A model generated the notes under the pieces. It made no database searches and had not been told where the DNA came from. It saw only the letters and a list, made by a program, of their open reading frames with translations. A DNA stretch of 64,000 nt from assembly GCF_000258515.1 (NCBI RefSeq), contig NZ_AJLF01000001.1, positions 1 through 64,000 on the forward strand, given 5' to 3'. This DNA is from Thermococcus zilligii AN1 (GTDB lineage Archaea > Methanobacteriota_B > Thermococci > Thermococcales > Thermococcaceae). Each line of letters opens with the position of its first letter. Within the stretch, counting starts at the first letter, position 1. This document shows positions 52,781 to 62,203 of this stretch, piece by piece. A program made the translations under genes and the position numbers.

Positions 52781-54828
52781 TATCCCTCCCTCCACACCCT
52801 TAATGTTATCTGGATGGGCTGGAACAGGCCGGGTATGTTGCCCATCGAGGCGAAGTCTATGTTCACCTCATTTGGGAGCTTTACGAGGATGGGACTGCTC
52901 CGGGTGCCATCGCCACCGAGGTTGTTGAAGAGCCTTACTATTGCGTCATCAACGGCGTAGGTTCTTCTCCCGGATAGGAGTTCATCGGTGGTAACCCTGC
53001 AGTAGGGTTCATTCCCGGCAAGGATGTAAGCCTGTTGTGGCGTGGTTACTGAACTGTCCTGCCAGTAGTAGGTTATGTTGTATCCCTTGCACCCGGGACG
53101 CATGAACCTTGGGAAGACATCGCCGTAGCCAGCGTAGGCCTGGAGGAAATAGTAAACAATTCCACGGGTTTCGCCATCTCTAACGTAAGAGTTTCCGTTC
53201 TCCATGCTTATGGTAAATCTGTTCTCCTGCCCCGGAACCATCATCCAGTCGTAGAGTCTGGTGTAGGCAACGCGGATAGCGTACCTACCGAGGGGCCCCC
53301 TGTAGAACTCTCTTCCGTTCTCGGATAAAACCTGCCGAGTAGTGGAATCCGCGAAAGTGTATCCAACCCACCAGTCGGCGTACCATGGCTGAACCCGGGG
53401 GGGAAGGCTATACCTAACCTGCAGTCCATTACCAGCATATCCAACTCTGCTATCCCCGTAGGGGAAATACACCGAGAGAGGAATCGAATAGGGAGTAATG
53501 GAAACGGGGGTTGTATAGGTTATGCGGACGTACGAGTCCGGATACCCGTACAATCTCCTTTCACGGGAATTAGAGATACTTCCATCGTAAGACCACGTCC
53601 CTCCAGAGTAAGATGCATCAAAGCCAACCACGAAATCAAAGACCATCTTACTTAAATCAGAGTACGAAACGCCGAGGTTGCTGAGGGCGCCTTTTATCTC
53701 CTGGTCGGTAAAAGTGACTACTGCATCCCCATTGGGGTTGGCGGGTTTGGTCAGCAGAAGGGTCAAAGTGCCTCCCAGACCGTAGTAAAGCCTAACGGCG
53801 CCAACGTTACGGACCCTAAACTTCATCTCAATGCTACTTATGTTCCCCGGGACAAATAACTCAAAGAGGTACATGAAGCCTGTTCTCTTTGAGGTGACAT
53901 CATAAACCTCGAACAGACCCGGGTCCTCAACCAGGGGGCTGTCGGTTTTATATTTAACGTACATGGTAGTGCCGCTGCCGGAACCTATTTCATTCCCCGT
54001 AGCATCTGAATAAACGAGGGTTATGTTGTTTTGACCTGGCCTAAGGTAGTTTGCGAGGTTGTTCAGGTTTATCTGCCCGTTCTGGCTACTACTAACACTC
54101 ACACCGTTTATATTCAGGGTTACTATTCCCGTTGGCGTGTATCGAGCAACGAACTTTCCATCGGCTGTAAGTATCTGAGCATCCTGAGGAAAGTTTATAA
54201 TCCTCGTGATTGTTAGGGTATTTGATGAGGCTCCAGAAGCTAAAACCCTCATCCAGCCGTAGAGCCTCTCCTGGGTCGTTGTGGCTTTCGTCAAATAAGC
54301 CCTCGCCATGTATCCCCTCGGCGTCTGGTTGTAGGCGTAGCCGCTCATAATCAGTGTCGCCGGGGAAACATCAGGCGCCTTCGAGTAGTTAGAACCAACC
54401 TTCCTCAGGTAGGGGCTCGTGTAGTTGTTTATGAGGAGCTCGTAGTTGTACCCCTTCAAACTCTGATTAAGGACGTAGCCGAGGATCACTTCCGCCTTGT
54501 GGCGGAGGTTCCCGGAGGGATACAGGGGTTCGGTGGCCCAGTAGGTTGCGACTATATCCAGTGGGGTCATTTCCGGGCTCACGAGTTCTCCATCGAGGGT
54601 TCCATCCTTCAGCCACTCATTTATCTTTTCCTGAGGAACCAGCTGGTTCAGCGAGACCGTTCTGAGGGTCTCAAGGGTGTCTGAGGCCACGTGCTGGGAC
54701 TGGGAGCGCATATAGGTTGAATAAACCTGGGAGGTACTCTCGGTTATTGCTACCATGCTGGTTATGAACAGGGTTACCAGGACAAGCGAAAGCATGGCAT
54801 CGAGCGTGAAGACGAACCCCCTCCTCAT
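52780..54828 (-). CDS. large exported protein with pilin-like N-terminus
   Basis: The protein has 682 residues and overlaps the previous gene by four bases (ATGA). N-terminus: RRGFVFTLDAMLSLVLV, like the next protein's LSLDAMVSLVIV, then a large Ser/Thr/Tyr-rich extracellular region with several beta-domains. The size is far beyond a major pilin, which suggests a tip or adhesin protein. No family recognised. Confidence 0.6.
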   Translation of the reverse strand: MRRGFVFTLDAMLSLVLVTLFITSMVAITESTSQVYSTYMRSQSQHVASDTLETLRTVSLNQLVPQEKINEWLKDGTLDGELVSPEMTPLDIVATYWATEPLYPSGNLRHKAEVILGYVLNQSLKGYNYELLINNYTSPYLRKVGSNYSKAPDVSPATLIMSGYAYNQTPRGYMARAYLTKATTTQERLYGWMRVLASGASSNTLTITRIINFPQDAQILTADGKFVARYTPTGIVTLNINGVSVSSSQNGQINLNNLANYLRPGQNNITLVYSDATGNEIGSGSGTTMYVKYKTDSPLVEDPGLFEVYDVTSKRTGFMYLFELFVPGNISSIEMKFRVRNVGAVRLYYGLGGTLTLLLTKPANPNGDAVVTFTDQEIKGALSNLGVSYSDLSKMVFDFVVGFDASYSGGTWSYDGSISNSRERRLYGYPDSYVRITYTTPVSITPYSIPLSVYFPYGDSRVGYAGNGLQVRYSLPPRVQPWYADWWVGYTFADSTTRQVLSENGREFYRGPLGRYAIRVAYTRLYDWMMVPGQENRFTISMENGNSYVRDGETRGIVYYFLQAYAGYGDVFPRFMRPGCKGYNITYYWQDSSVTTPQQAYILAGNEPYCRVTTDELLSGRRTYAVDDAIVRLFNNLGGDGTRSSPILVKLPNEVNIDFASMGNIPGLFQPIQITLRVWREG

Positions 54829-56285
54829 GAGTCATCCCACACCGTTAGTTTTACAAGGGCCGGCTCGGCCTTCGGCTTGAGACTCCACTCTATGCTCGGC
54901 ACGATATTGATGGAAACACCACTCCTCGCCCACCCGTTGAGGGAATAGAACCAGAGACCTAACACCATGCCACTCCCCTCGCCGAATATGTCCTTGAGAG
55001 GTATTGAAATAGAGGAAGCCGTTCCCGAGTAATACTTGAGAACAACGCCCGAGGTCCTGTTCTCCACCAGAACCCCCCTGAGAATGCCCCCCGTCTTATC
55101 CCTGTATACCATCAGCCCGAGGAGACGTGAACCGGATAATGCAACGAACGTGGCGTTTCCAGGGGTATTGGAGGTAGCGCTGACCGAGAGGTATGCCCCC
55201 GGGGGTAGTGGACTGGTGAGCAGGCCGTAAACCATTGGGTCCGTTGCTGACGGCCCTGCAGACAAGTTATACTCGAGGCGAGCTATCGTTATCCTTCTCT
55301 CAGCGGGCTCTACCCAGGGTGACCTGTCCATGGAGGCGAGGACACTGTTCCTATCCTGGGTGGGGGTTCCGTTGATGACGGCGAACCAGTAGATGGGCGT
55401 CTTCTTTTCCATGAGGCTCGTGTAGAGGGTGTATGTGGAGGAGATCTTGGGAGTGGTGTTGTCGTAGGCGGAAACCGTGACGACGACGTTTCCATTTCCG
55501 GTAAAGTTGAATGTGAAGGGGCAACTGCCCCCTCCATAGTTCAGCTTGAAGTTGCTGGCATCTGGGCCAGTTATGTAGAGCTCAACGACTGTTCCAGATG
55601 GGATGTTGTAAACCTCATTGTACTGCCCCCTCTTGGCAGTAAGTGTCGCATTAACGGAGAGCACAAACTTCAGCTTGTCCCCATCTTTCAAATCCAGAGT
55701 GTTTCCCTTTACGAGTGAACAAATGCTATTGTTGATGTAGGTTCTGCCATCCCGGGTTAGCTCTATGTAGCTGACAGTGATGGGATTGTTCCCTCCTCCG
55801 CTTGAGATTTCAAAATTAATTCCTGGCGGAGTGCCCCGGGGATTGGAAAAGGTCATGTTTTGCATGTAAACCCTCGGAAACCTTCCCCCGATGCTCACCT
55901 GGAAGGATGAAATGTAAAACTCGAGGAGGAAGTCTTTGCCCGTGCCCATGTTATTCAGGGCGCCTGAGACGTTTCCGTTGTTAAAATTCAGGGCCAGGGC
56001 CTTAACCCGCTTGTAGTCCACACCGGTCAAAGAGGAGTCGCTGCGAAGTCCGACGATTTTAACGGAACCTGGGTTCTGGTACCAGTTGGCGGGCTCGCCG
56101 GGGGTCTTTATCATGATATCCAGCATGTTGTCCGCTATGTTAGCCCTCTCGTACCAGCCGAGCATTGAGGTTATTTCCTCCTTTAGGGCGGATGAGGTGT
56201 TGAGTACTGCGGTGAAGACGAATATGACGATCACAAGGGAAACCATGGCGTCAAGGGAGAGAAGCTGGGCACGTCTCGCGCTCAT
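54825..56285 (-). CDS. exported protein with pilin-like N-terminus
   Basis: The protein has 486 residues. N-terminus: MSARRAQLLSLDAMVSLVIVIFVF, a short basic stretch then a hydrophobic helix with an acidic residue, resembling the class III signal (Q at +1, acidic at about +6). The exported part is beta-rich and Asn/Gly/Ser-rich. It overlaps both neighbours by four bases. Unknown family; probably a large minor pilin-like subunit. Confidence 0.6.
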   Translation of the reverse strand: MSARRAQLLSLDAMVSLVIVIFVFTAVLNTSSALKEEITSMLGWYERANIADNMLDIMIKTPGEPANWYQNPGSVKIVGLRSDSSLTGVDYKRVKALALNFNNGNVSGALNNMGTGKDFLLEFYISSFQVSIGGRFPRVYMQNMTFSNPRGTPPGINFEISSGGGNNPITVSYIELTRDGRTYINNSICSLVKGNTLDLKDGDKLKFVLSVNATLTAKRGQYNEVYNIPSGTVVELYITGPDASNFKLNYGGGSCPFTFNFTGNGNVVVTVSAYDNTTPKISSTYTLYTSLMEKKTPIYWFAVINGTPTQDRNSVLASMDRSPWVEPAERRITIARLEYNLSAGPSATDPMVYGLLTSPLPPGAYLSVSATSNTPGNATFVALSGSRLLGLMVYRDKTGGILRGVLVENRTSGVVLKYYSGTASSISIPLKDIFGEGSGMVLGLWFYSLNGWARSGVSINIVPSIEWSLKPKAEPALVKLTVWDDS

Positions 56286-56761
56286 TCTTTTCTCACCTCG
56301 AGGTCTATTATAACTCTCCTCCCGCGATAATACAGTTCTCCATACCTTTCACTGAACCCGCCCCTCGACTTCAGCTCCCTTTTTATGAAGTCAGATATAG
56401 CGTTTTTGAGCAGGTCTTGACCCAGGTTTTTGTGGTATCCCACGGACACTTTAATGGACACTGAGCCCTCATCTTCCTGCGTTATCCCGACGCCCCTCAC
56501 TATGCATCCAATCGATGAGTAGTTGGCCGAGACTATCACAGCGTTTAACTGCCCGTATTTCTCATCCTCTAAGACCACCCCGGTGTTTAAATACGCGCAC
56601 GCGCTCTCTGCTTGACTTCTAACGTGGAGTATAAGCTCCGAGCTGCTGTTTGTCTCAAGGTACGGCCCCACAACTAACGCCGCCCCCAGGAGGATTACTC
56701 CCGTCAGGAACAGCACCTCAAGGGCGGTCTGAGCTCTCGCTTTACTTCTTAACCGTAACAC
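56282..56761 (-). CDS. class III signal peptide (pilin-like) protein
   Basis: The 159-residue protein starts at GTG 56761, 20 bases inside the previous gene, behind GGGGGGCGGAG. The signal RAQTALEVLFLTGVILL matches the archaeal prepilin form Q-x-x-x-E before a hydrophobic helix, so it should be cut by a PibD/FlaK-type peptidase. Two Cys (ESACAY, SIGCIV) may form a disulfide. Confidence 0.75.
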   Translation of the reverse strand: MLRLRSKARAQTALEVLFLTGVILLGAALVVGPYLETNSSSELILHVRSQAESACAYLNTGVVLEDEKYGQLNAVIVSANYSSIGCIVRGVGITQEDEGSVSIKVSVGYHKNLGQDLLKNAISDFIKRELKSRGGFSERYGELYYRGRRVIIDLEVRKE

Positions 56762-57176
56762 ATCTCCGCCCCCCAGCGCTGACTGCAGTCACGTTAAAGC
56801 TCTCGCCTCCGGCCGTTAGCTCAACCTCCGAGTCGCATAGTGGGACCGGCACGTTCTGTCCGACAACGAAAGTTTTTCCACCGAGTTTGGCCGTGATTAG
56901 TATCGTGGAATTGCTGGAATAGAGTTTTACTGTTATTTCGTCGCCGTTTGAAAGCTGGATCGGGGAGCTCTTGATTGCTGTGAAGTTTGCTCCCACGGAA
57001 TATGATTTAACCGCCGTGTCCCTCAGGTCAACGGCAAAGACCTTCAACTTTGCCGTGGTGTCGAGTACCCCCGCGCTCTCTATCTCACCGGAGGCCACCG
57101 AGACAATCCCCGCAACTGTCACGGTTATGAGCATTACTGCTATGAGGAGATCAAAGGTGACCTGGGCCCTCTTCAT
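56742..57176 (-). CDS. class III signal peptide-like (pilin-like) protein
   Basis: The protein has 144 residues from ATG 57176, two bases after the previous stop and behind GGTGGGTGAAG; the open frame extends further upstream without support. N-terminus: MKRAQVTFDLLIAVMLITV, with Asp in place of the usual Glu at +5. The exported part is small and beta-rich with two Cys (VPLCDSE, RRCVTV). Confidence 0.75.
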   Translation of the reverse strand: MKRAQVTFDLLIAVMLITVTVAGIVSVASGEIESAGVLDTTAKLKVFAVDLRDTAVKSYSVGANFTAIKSSPIQLSNGDEITVKLYSSNSTILITAKLGGKTFVVGQNVPVPLCDSEVELTAGGESFNVTAVSAGGRRCVTVKK

Positions 57177-57178
57177 CT

Positions 57179-57787
57179 TCACCCACCGGGTTTTATGTTT
57201 ATCCTGATCTCTTCGGTTGTTGAGTTGAATTTCCACCCCTCGGGTGCATCGGGGTTCCATTCAACCACTATCCTGAGGGTTGGGGGCAGGTCGCTCGGGT
57301 TTATCTCCAGGCCGTATGCCGTTTTGGAGTCCACTTTAACGCTTCCTTTGGGTGACCAGATTGAGCTACTGGAGGACAGTATCTTTTTATACATGGATTC
57401 GCTCCAGAAGGCGTTCTTATCCGGCCCCGCGAGAACCACGGTGGATCCTGTTCCGGTAATAGTTATGAGCGGGCCGTTTTCGTAGGTTATGAACACTTTA
57501 GGGCTTTTTACTCCGGTCGCCTTCTCCAGCATCTGCGGATCTCTGAGGTAGTTTACGCGGACGTAACCGGTGGCCTTGGCCCCCGGCCCCTGGGCATAGA
57601 CCTGGTTTATCGTGTTCGAGATTGCATTTGCGAGGCTCTTCTCCTCCAGTGCCACCTGTATCCTCAGGTTTTCAACCGATGTTGAGCCCTCTTTGAACGT
57701 TACATTGTTGATTGAATAAGCTAAGAGGAGCACCATTATCGCGAACACAAAGAGGAATTCCAGTGAGACCTGTCCCTTTCTACCCAT
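57179..57787 (-). CDS. class III signal peptide (pilin-like) protein
   Basis: The protein has 202 residues. Its N-terminus MGRKGQVSLEFLFVFAIMVLL is the clearest prepilin signal in the operon: basic, KG before Q, then QxSxEF and a hydrophobic helix. It is the best candidate for a main subunit. It lies 35 bases after the membrane-protein gene at 57823. Confidence 0.85.
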   Translation of the reverse strand: MGRKGQVSLEFLFVFAIMVLLLAYSINNVTFKEGSTSVENLRIQVALEEKSLANAISNTINQVYAQGPGAKATGYVRVNYLRDPQMLEKATGVKSPKVFITYENGPLITITGTGSTVVLAGPDKNAFWSESMYKKILSSSSSIWSPKGSVKVDSKTAYGLEINPSDLPPTLRIVVEWNPDAPEGWKFNSTTEEIRINIKPGG

Positions 57788-57822
57788 CTCTCCCCCTCAT
57801 AATGTTTTGAGGCCAGGTGTAT

Positions 57823-58443
57823 TTAACCCTTGCCATGGGATATATCGACAACCGCAACTGTCTCCGGCCCCTTCTTTACCGTTTTAACTTCAAAATAGTC
57901 GTCGTTGAAGACCTTGAAGCTGAACTTCTCCGGGTCAAGGGAATGTCTCGTCAGGAGGGCCCTCATCTCGTCTATGAAGAACTGTGCGAGCTGGTGGTAT
58001 ATGAGATCCCTTTTCTCCCTTGCCCTGTCATGGACCCACACCACCAGGGGCAGCGGGGTCAAGCCCAGCAACGCCATGGGCCACCAGAGGGACAGGCCGG
58101 TGAGGATTAACGATAAGGACGTGGCTCCTATTAATGCGTAAAGGAAATACTCGGTCTTTTTTACATTTTTGAGCTCCTTAACCTTTGCCTCCCATATGTC
58201 CAGGAGCGCCGGGTTGTAGAAGTCGAATGCGGTGTGCCTTTTTCCTTTCTTTATCCTCTCCCTTATGAGTTCGTCCCAGTCGTCTTTGTAGTAGACCTTA
58301 AAGCCCTTTTTCATGGCCCTTTCGGCGTCTATGGAGGATATTATTCTCCTGATGTCCTCGGCGCTCTCCTCTGCTATGTGGGAATAAACTCCCTTCGCGT
58401 CCAGCTCTAAGGCAACTTCCACGGAGTCCCTTATTTCATCCAT
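57823..58443 (-). CDS. membrane protein with two TM helices, coupled to cetZ
   Basis: The protein has 206 residues from ATG 58443, which overlaps the cetZ stop, with GGAGAG ahead. A cytoplasmic N-terminus (about 1-95) with charged helices precedes two TM helices (about 100-140). A cytoplasmic C-terminus follows (DEMRALLTRHSLDPEKFSFKVFND...). I do not recognise the family. Translational coupling suggests it may link CetZ to the membrane or to the pilin-like proteins. Confidence 0.6.
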   Translation of the reverse strand: MDEIRDSVEVALELDAKGVYSHIAEESAEDIRRIISSIDAERAMKKGFKVYYKDDWDELIRERIKKGKRHTAFDFYNPALLDIWEAKVKELKNVKKTEYFLYALIGATSLSLILTGLSLWWPMALLGLTPLPLVVWVHDRAREKRDLIYHQLAQFFIDEMRALLTRHSLDPEKFSFKVFNDDYFEVKTVKKGPETVAVVDISHGKG

Positions 58444-59536
58444 CGAGCTCTCCCTCCGCAGGGTAAATGTCATCGAAGTCCGGGAGTCCGGTCAGGAGGG
58501 TCTTTTTCTTTTCTTCTGCTTCGGCTTTTGCTTTCATGAAGGACTCAGCGTACCTCTTTGCCGTGGCTATTATGTCCTCTATGCTTTTGCTCTCGTAAAT
58601 CCCGCTCAGGAGGGTCACAACCTCAACATCCCTCTCCCGGGGATCCGGGTAAAAGCCCCTGAAAATCTGCTTGCCTTTTATTCTCCCGGTCAGCTCGTCC
58701 AGGGCCTCGAATATCTCCCTCGCCTTCAGCACTTCAGGGGGCCCGTGAATTGCCACGAGGCCGTAGAGGGCGGACTCAACGTTGACCTCGAGGTAGAGCC
58801 CCTCGCTTTCGAAAGACCTTGCTATAAGCCTCGAGAGGCTTTTCACCTGATCGGCCCGGGATTTGGCATAGCCAACCGTGGCAAAGCTTCCAAAGGCCTT
58901 TAGGACGAACTTAAGATCGCTCGCATCCAGCGTCTGCTCACCCGGGACGTCTATGAGCGCCAGAAGCGATGCTATCCTCTCGGCTATTGTGTAGTTTATC
59001 TTCTCGTAAGCTTGACTTATGTCCAGGTCTCCTTCCTTGAGCTTGTTGTTGTCTATGGCGATTATTGAGTCGGCGACTTTTGAAAGCTTATCTACGGTTA
59101 TCGCCGCGTTTATCGTCGGTCTTATTCCCTCTTCCTTCAGGGGCAGTGCCCCTATCGCAACCACCAGCGAGTCCGGGTATTCTTCTTTCAGTGCTTCGGC
59201 AAGGACGGGCGTCCCCCCGGCCCCGGTCCCGCCGCCAAAGCCGAAAGTGAGGAAGAATATATCAACGTCCTCATAACCCACGATCGAGGAAATCTTCTTC
59301 ATAACCATGGGCAGATCGCGCTTCATGGCCTCTCTCCCAAGAACGGGGTTGGCGTTTACCCCCTTCCCCCCGGTTAGGCTCTCCCCTATCAGTATTCTTC
59401 TCTCAGGCGGGATGTGCTTTAGGTACTCCAAATCGCCCCTTGAAGTGTTTATGGCCAGGCTCTCAAAGTCCACGAGGGAGAAGATGTCCGCTATTTTAGT
59501 CCCGCACTGTCCGACCCCTATTATCAAAGCTCTCAC
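58436..59536 (-). CDS. cetZ: CetZ-type tubulin/FtsZ-superfamily GTPase
   Basis: The protein has 366 residues from GTG 59536, after GGGTGATGTGAC. Features: GVGQCGTKIAD (T1), GFGGGTGAGG tubulin signature (T4), NTSRGDLEYL, GVNANPVLG, and DASDL in the T7 region. The pattern follows CetZ rather than cell-division FtsZ. In haloarchaea CetZ proteins control cell shape and motility. A TATA-like CTTTATG lies about 70 bases upstream. It leads an operon of pilin-like genes, so it may organise a surface structure or the site where it assembles. Confidence 0.85.
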   Translation of the reverse strand: MRALIIGVGQCGTKIADIFSLVDFESLAINTSRGDLEYLKHIPPERRILIGESLTGGKGVNANPVLGREAMKRDLPMVMKKISSIVGYEDVDIFFLTFGFGGGTGAGGTPVLAEALKEEYPDSLVVAIGALPLKEEGIRPTINAAITVDKLSKVADSIIAIDNNKLKEGDLDISQAYEKINYTIAERIASLLALIDVPGEQTLDASDLKFVLKAFGSFATVGYAKSRADQVKSLSRLIARSFESEGLYLEVNVESALYGLVAIHGPPEVLKAREIFEALDELTGRIKGKQIFRGFYPDPRERDVEVVTLLSGIYESKSIEDIIATAKRYAESFMKAKAEAEEKKKTLLTGLPDFDDIYPAEGELDG

Positions 59537-59670
59537 GTCACATCACCCAGCTCAACGGTTGAAAGCTCCCGTGGCCTTGACCGTAATAACTCCGCGGGAA
59601 TACATAAAGTTTTCTGGACGTCGCCTCACCATTTAAATGAAAAAGAAGAGGAAGGGTTGCCTGAGCGGAA

Positions 59671-60672
59671 TCAGCCTTTTATGAACCTCCCGTTCAGGCC
59701 CCTGCCCTGGGAATCAACGTCGTCGCGCATTATGAGAACGACCCTGCTCGGCTCGTATTCGTCCTCGATGTGGTATCCGGGGAGGTGCTTCACAAGCTCC
59801 TCCGCGAAGGCCCTGATCTCCTCGTGCTTTGGCATGTTGTTGATGGTGAGCCTGTTCCTTGAGAAGCCGACGAACATGTAGGCCTTTGCCTCGACGAACA
59901 TCGGGTTAGCGAGCTTTATCAGCTCGGCGTATCCTTCCGGGTTGTGCATGTTCTCGCCTTTAACAAGGGTCAGCCTTATTACCGTCCTTGTCTGAGCGTC
60001 TTTCATAAGCCGCAGGGTATCCTTTATCCTCTCCCAGCCGTCGGGTATCATCGGGACGTTCACCCTGTTGTAGGTCTCAATGTCAGGCGCAGTAAGCGAG
60101 ACGTAGAGCTGGGTGGGGAGCCTGTCCTCCCTTATCATCTCCTCGAGCCTTTCGGGGACGGTTCCGTTCGTGACTATGAATGTGGTAAAGCCCCTCTTGT
60201 GGAACTCCTCAACGAGGTCACCCATGTAGGGATAGAGCATCGGCTCGCCCGAGAGGCTTATGGCGGCATGCCTTGGGTTCCAGGCCTCCTCAAACTTCTC
60301 CTTCGGAACCTCAGGGTTGCCCTTGTAGCCAACTAAAAGCTTCCTCTGGGCCTTTATGCTCTCCTCGACGATGAATGCTGGATCGTCCCATGGCTGGGGA
60401 AGCTCCGTTCCCAGGAAGCCCTCCATCGGGCGCCAGCAGAATATGCAGTTGTGGGTGCACCATGCCGTGACGGGCGTCATCTGGAGGCAGCGGTGGCTCG
60501 CTATGCCATAGAACTTCTGCTTGTAGCAGAACCTCCCGCCGGTGAGGCTCTCCTTGAGCCAGTGGCAGAGCTTCACCGAACTGTGCCTACCGACGAGCTC
60601 GTAGTGCTGTTTCCTGAAGAGGAGAGCGATTTCCTCAGGCATGTTTGGGTTTGAGTTCACCACTATCGCCAT
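59671..60672 (-). CDS. taw1: 4-demethylwyosine synthase
   Basis: The 333-residue radical SAM enzyme makes the tricyclic base of wyosine at position 37 of tRNA-Phe from 1-methylguanosine and pyruvate. The ATG at 60672 follows AGGTGATGCTA. The SAM cluster motif is CTHNCIFC (about 71-78). Other conserved segments are WRPMEGF, SLSGEPMLYPY and VEAKAYMFVG, and the extra Cys residues near the N-terminus (CHWLKES, RFCYKQ, RCLQM) fit the second Fe-S cluster of Taw1/TYW1. It has its own promoter. Confidence 0.93.
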   Translation of the reverse strand: MAIVVNSNPNMPEEIALLFRKQHYELVGRHSSVKLCHWLKESLTGGRFCYKQKFYGIASHRCLQMTPVTAWCTHNCIFCWRPMEGFLGTELPQPWDDPAFIVEESIKAQRKLLVGYKGNPEVPKEKFEEAWNPRHAAISLSGEPMLYPYMGDLVEEFHKRGFTTFIVTNGTVPERLEEMIREDRLPTQLYVSLTAPDIETYNRVNVPMIPDGWERIKDTLRLMKDAQTRTVIRLTLVKGENMHNPEGYAELIKLANPMFVEAKAYMFVGFSRNRLTINNMPKHEEIRAFAEELVKHLPGYHIEDEYEPSRVVLIMRDDVDSQGRGLNGRFIKG

Positions 60673-60794
60673 TAGCATCACCTAACTCCAATCTTTGTTG
60701 GGTCTTCGCCGGGTGCTTTAAAAACCTGATTGGCCAACCCTGTCCCAGGAAAACTTTATAAGGCCAGCAATTTTATTTACATGTGGTGAGAAAA

Positions 60795-61463
60795 ATGCTC
60801 GAAGGCTACTATATCGTCGAGAACACCGGGATTGTCCCCGCCGTGAGGAGGTTCAAGTTTAAAGACCTGAAGGCCTGGGGCTACGACCTTCACCTTGGGA
60901 CTATCGACGGCAGGGAGGCCTACTTTGTCTCAAACACCGGGACAAGGGAGGAGGGCGAAACCTATAGGCAGGACGGTAAGGAATACCATATCAGCGAGAC
61001 CCAGAGGGAAATACCAAAGGACGCCAGACTTTTAGCGAGGATAGTTATAGAAAAGGGCCAGCCCTATCTGGAGTTCTGGCTCGACACGGAAGAAGGGAAC
61101 TTCCCGCTGGCGAAGGAAGACCCGAGACTGATCCTCCACCGCTTCTGGACTGAGAAGAAGTTCAACCAGCTGGAGAAGCACGTTGGGAGCGTTGGCCTTA
61201 CCACGGACTTCTTCAAGGACAGGGTTTTCGTGAAGAGCCTGCCCCTGACCTACGAGGAATATCCACCGAAGGTCAGAAAGGTTCTGAGGGAGGTAAGGGA
61301 CATACACCGCGACATGACCGGCTTTGGAAGGTTCGTCTTCCAGTACTTCGGCGAGGAGGACAAGGCACACCACTACCGCCTCTGGTGGCTCCTGCCGACG
61401 ATACACCTCTTCGACGTCGAGGTCTCAAACGAGGTAGACAAAGTCCTGGCCATGCTCGACTGA
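60795..61463 (+). CDS. protein of unknown function
   Basis: The protein has 222 residues from ATG 60795, with GGTGAG and a TATA box (ACTTTATAAGG, about 60752). It is soluble. It opens MLEGYYIVENTGIVPAVRRFKF and contains RFWTEKKFNQLEKHVG and a His/Trp-rich end (HHYRLWWLLPTIHLF). I do not recognise the family. It is divergent from taw1. Confidence 0.65.
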   Translation: MLEGYYIVENTGIVPAVRRFKFKDLKAWGYDLHLGTIDGREAYFVSNTGTREEGETYRQDGKEYHISETQREIPKDARLLARIVIEKGQPYLEFWLDTEEGNFPLAKEDPRLILHRFWTEKKFNQLEKHVGSVGLTTDFFKDRVFVKSLPLTYEEYPPKVRKVLREVRDIHRDMTGFGRFVFQYFGEEDKAHHYRLWWLLPTIHLFDVEVSNEVDKVLAMLD

Positions 61464-61582
61464 AAAAATAGCGGAGGGGCCAAAGACCCGGCTCCTGTGT
61501 TTTGACACCTTATTTTTCCCGGCATTTGGATAGAAACGCTTGGCTGAACCCGGCCTTTTTGCCTTTGAACTCAAGATAAAAA

Positions 61583-62176
61583 TCAAAGGGCCTTCCTCAA
61601 AAAGTACTCGTGGACCCTCGTGTCCTCTGTCAGCTCTGGGTGGAACTCGAGGCCGATCAGGTTGTCCTGCTCAACGCCAACAACCCTGTCCCCGAGCCAG
61701 GCTATCGGCTTCACCCTGTTGCTCAAAAGCTCAACTATCCTCGGGGCGCGGATGAATACACCTATGAAAGGCTCGTCGCTGAAGGCAAGCTTTATAGGCG
61801 CTTCAAAGCTGTCCACCTGCCTGCCGTAGGCGTTTCTGTTCACCTTAACGTCGAGTAGCTCAAGGAACCTCTGCTCCGGCGTTGCCCCTACAACTTCCTT
61901 CGAGAGCATTATCAGCCCGGCACAGGTTCCCATTATTGGCAATCCTTCCTCACCGAGCTTTTTGACCGGCTCAAAGAGGCCGGTCTTGAGCATAAGCCTT
62001 GAAATCGTCGTGCTCTCTCCGCCCGGGATTATTATCGCGGAGATCCCCTCGAGTTGCTCCGGCCTTCTGAGCCAGAAGACCTCGCCGGAAACGCCGAGGT
62101 TTTTGAGGGCTTTTTTGGCCGCATCGACGTGCTCGCTCACGTCCCCCTGGAGGCCGAGGACTCCCACCCTGACCAT
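61583..62176 (-). CDS. pdxT: pyridoxal 5'-phosphate synthase glutaminase subunit
   Basis: The 197-residue class I glutamine amidotransferase supplies ammonia to PdxS. Motifs: VGVLGLQGDVSEH, IPGGESTTISRL, catalytic Cys in MGTCAGLIML, and the His/Glu of LEFHPELTEDTR. The ATG at 62176 follows GGGGTGG. It is 27 bases after pdxS. Confidence 0.95.
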   Translation of the reverse strand: MVRVGVLGLQGDVSEHVDAAKKALKNLGVSGEVFWLRRPEQLEGISAIIIPGGESTTISRLMLKTGLFEPVKKLGEEGLPIMGTCAGLIMLSKEVVGATPEQRFLELLDVKVNRNAYGRQVDSFEAPIKLAFSDEPFIGVFIRAPRIVELLSNRVKPIAWLGDRVVGVEQDNLIGLEFHPELTEDTRVHEYFLRKAL

Positions 62177-62203
62177 TTTGACCACCCCAAAAAGAAAAAA
62201 GGC

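Noticed and set aside
58436-59536. Cell-division FtsZ
   Set aside because: The order GVNAN, LEHIP-like region, GFGGGTGAGG and the DASD T7 segment follows CetZ; context is a pilin-like operon, not division genes.
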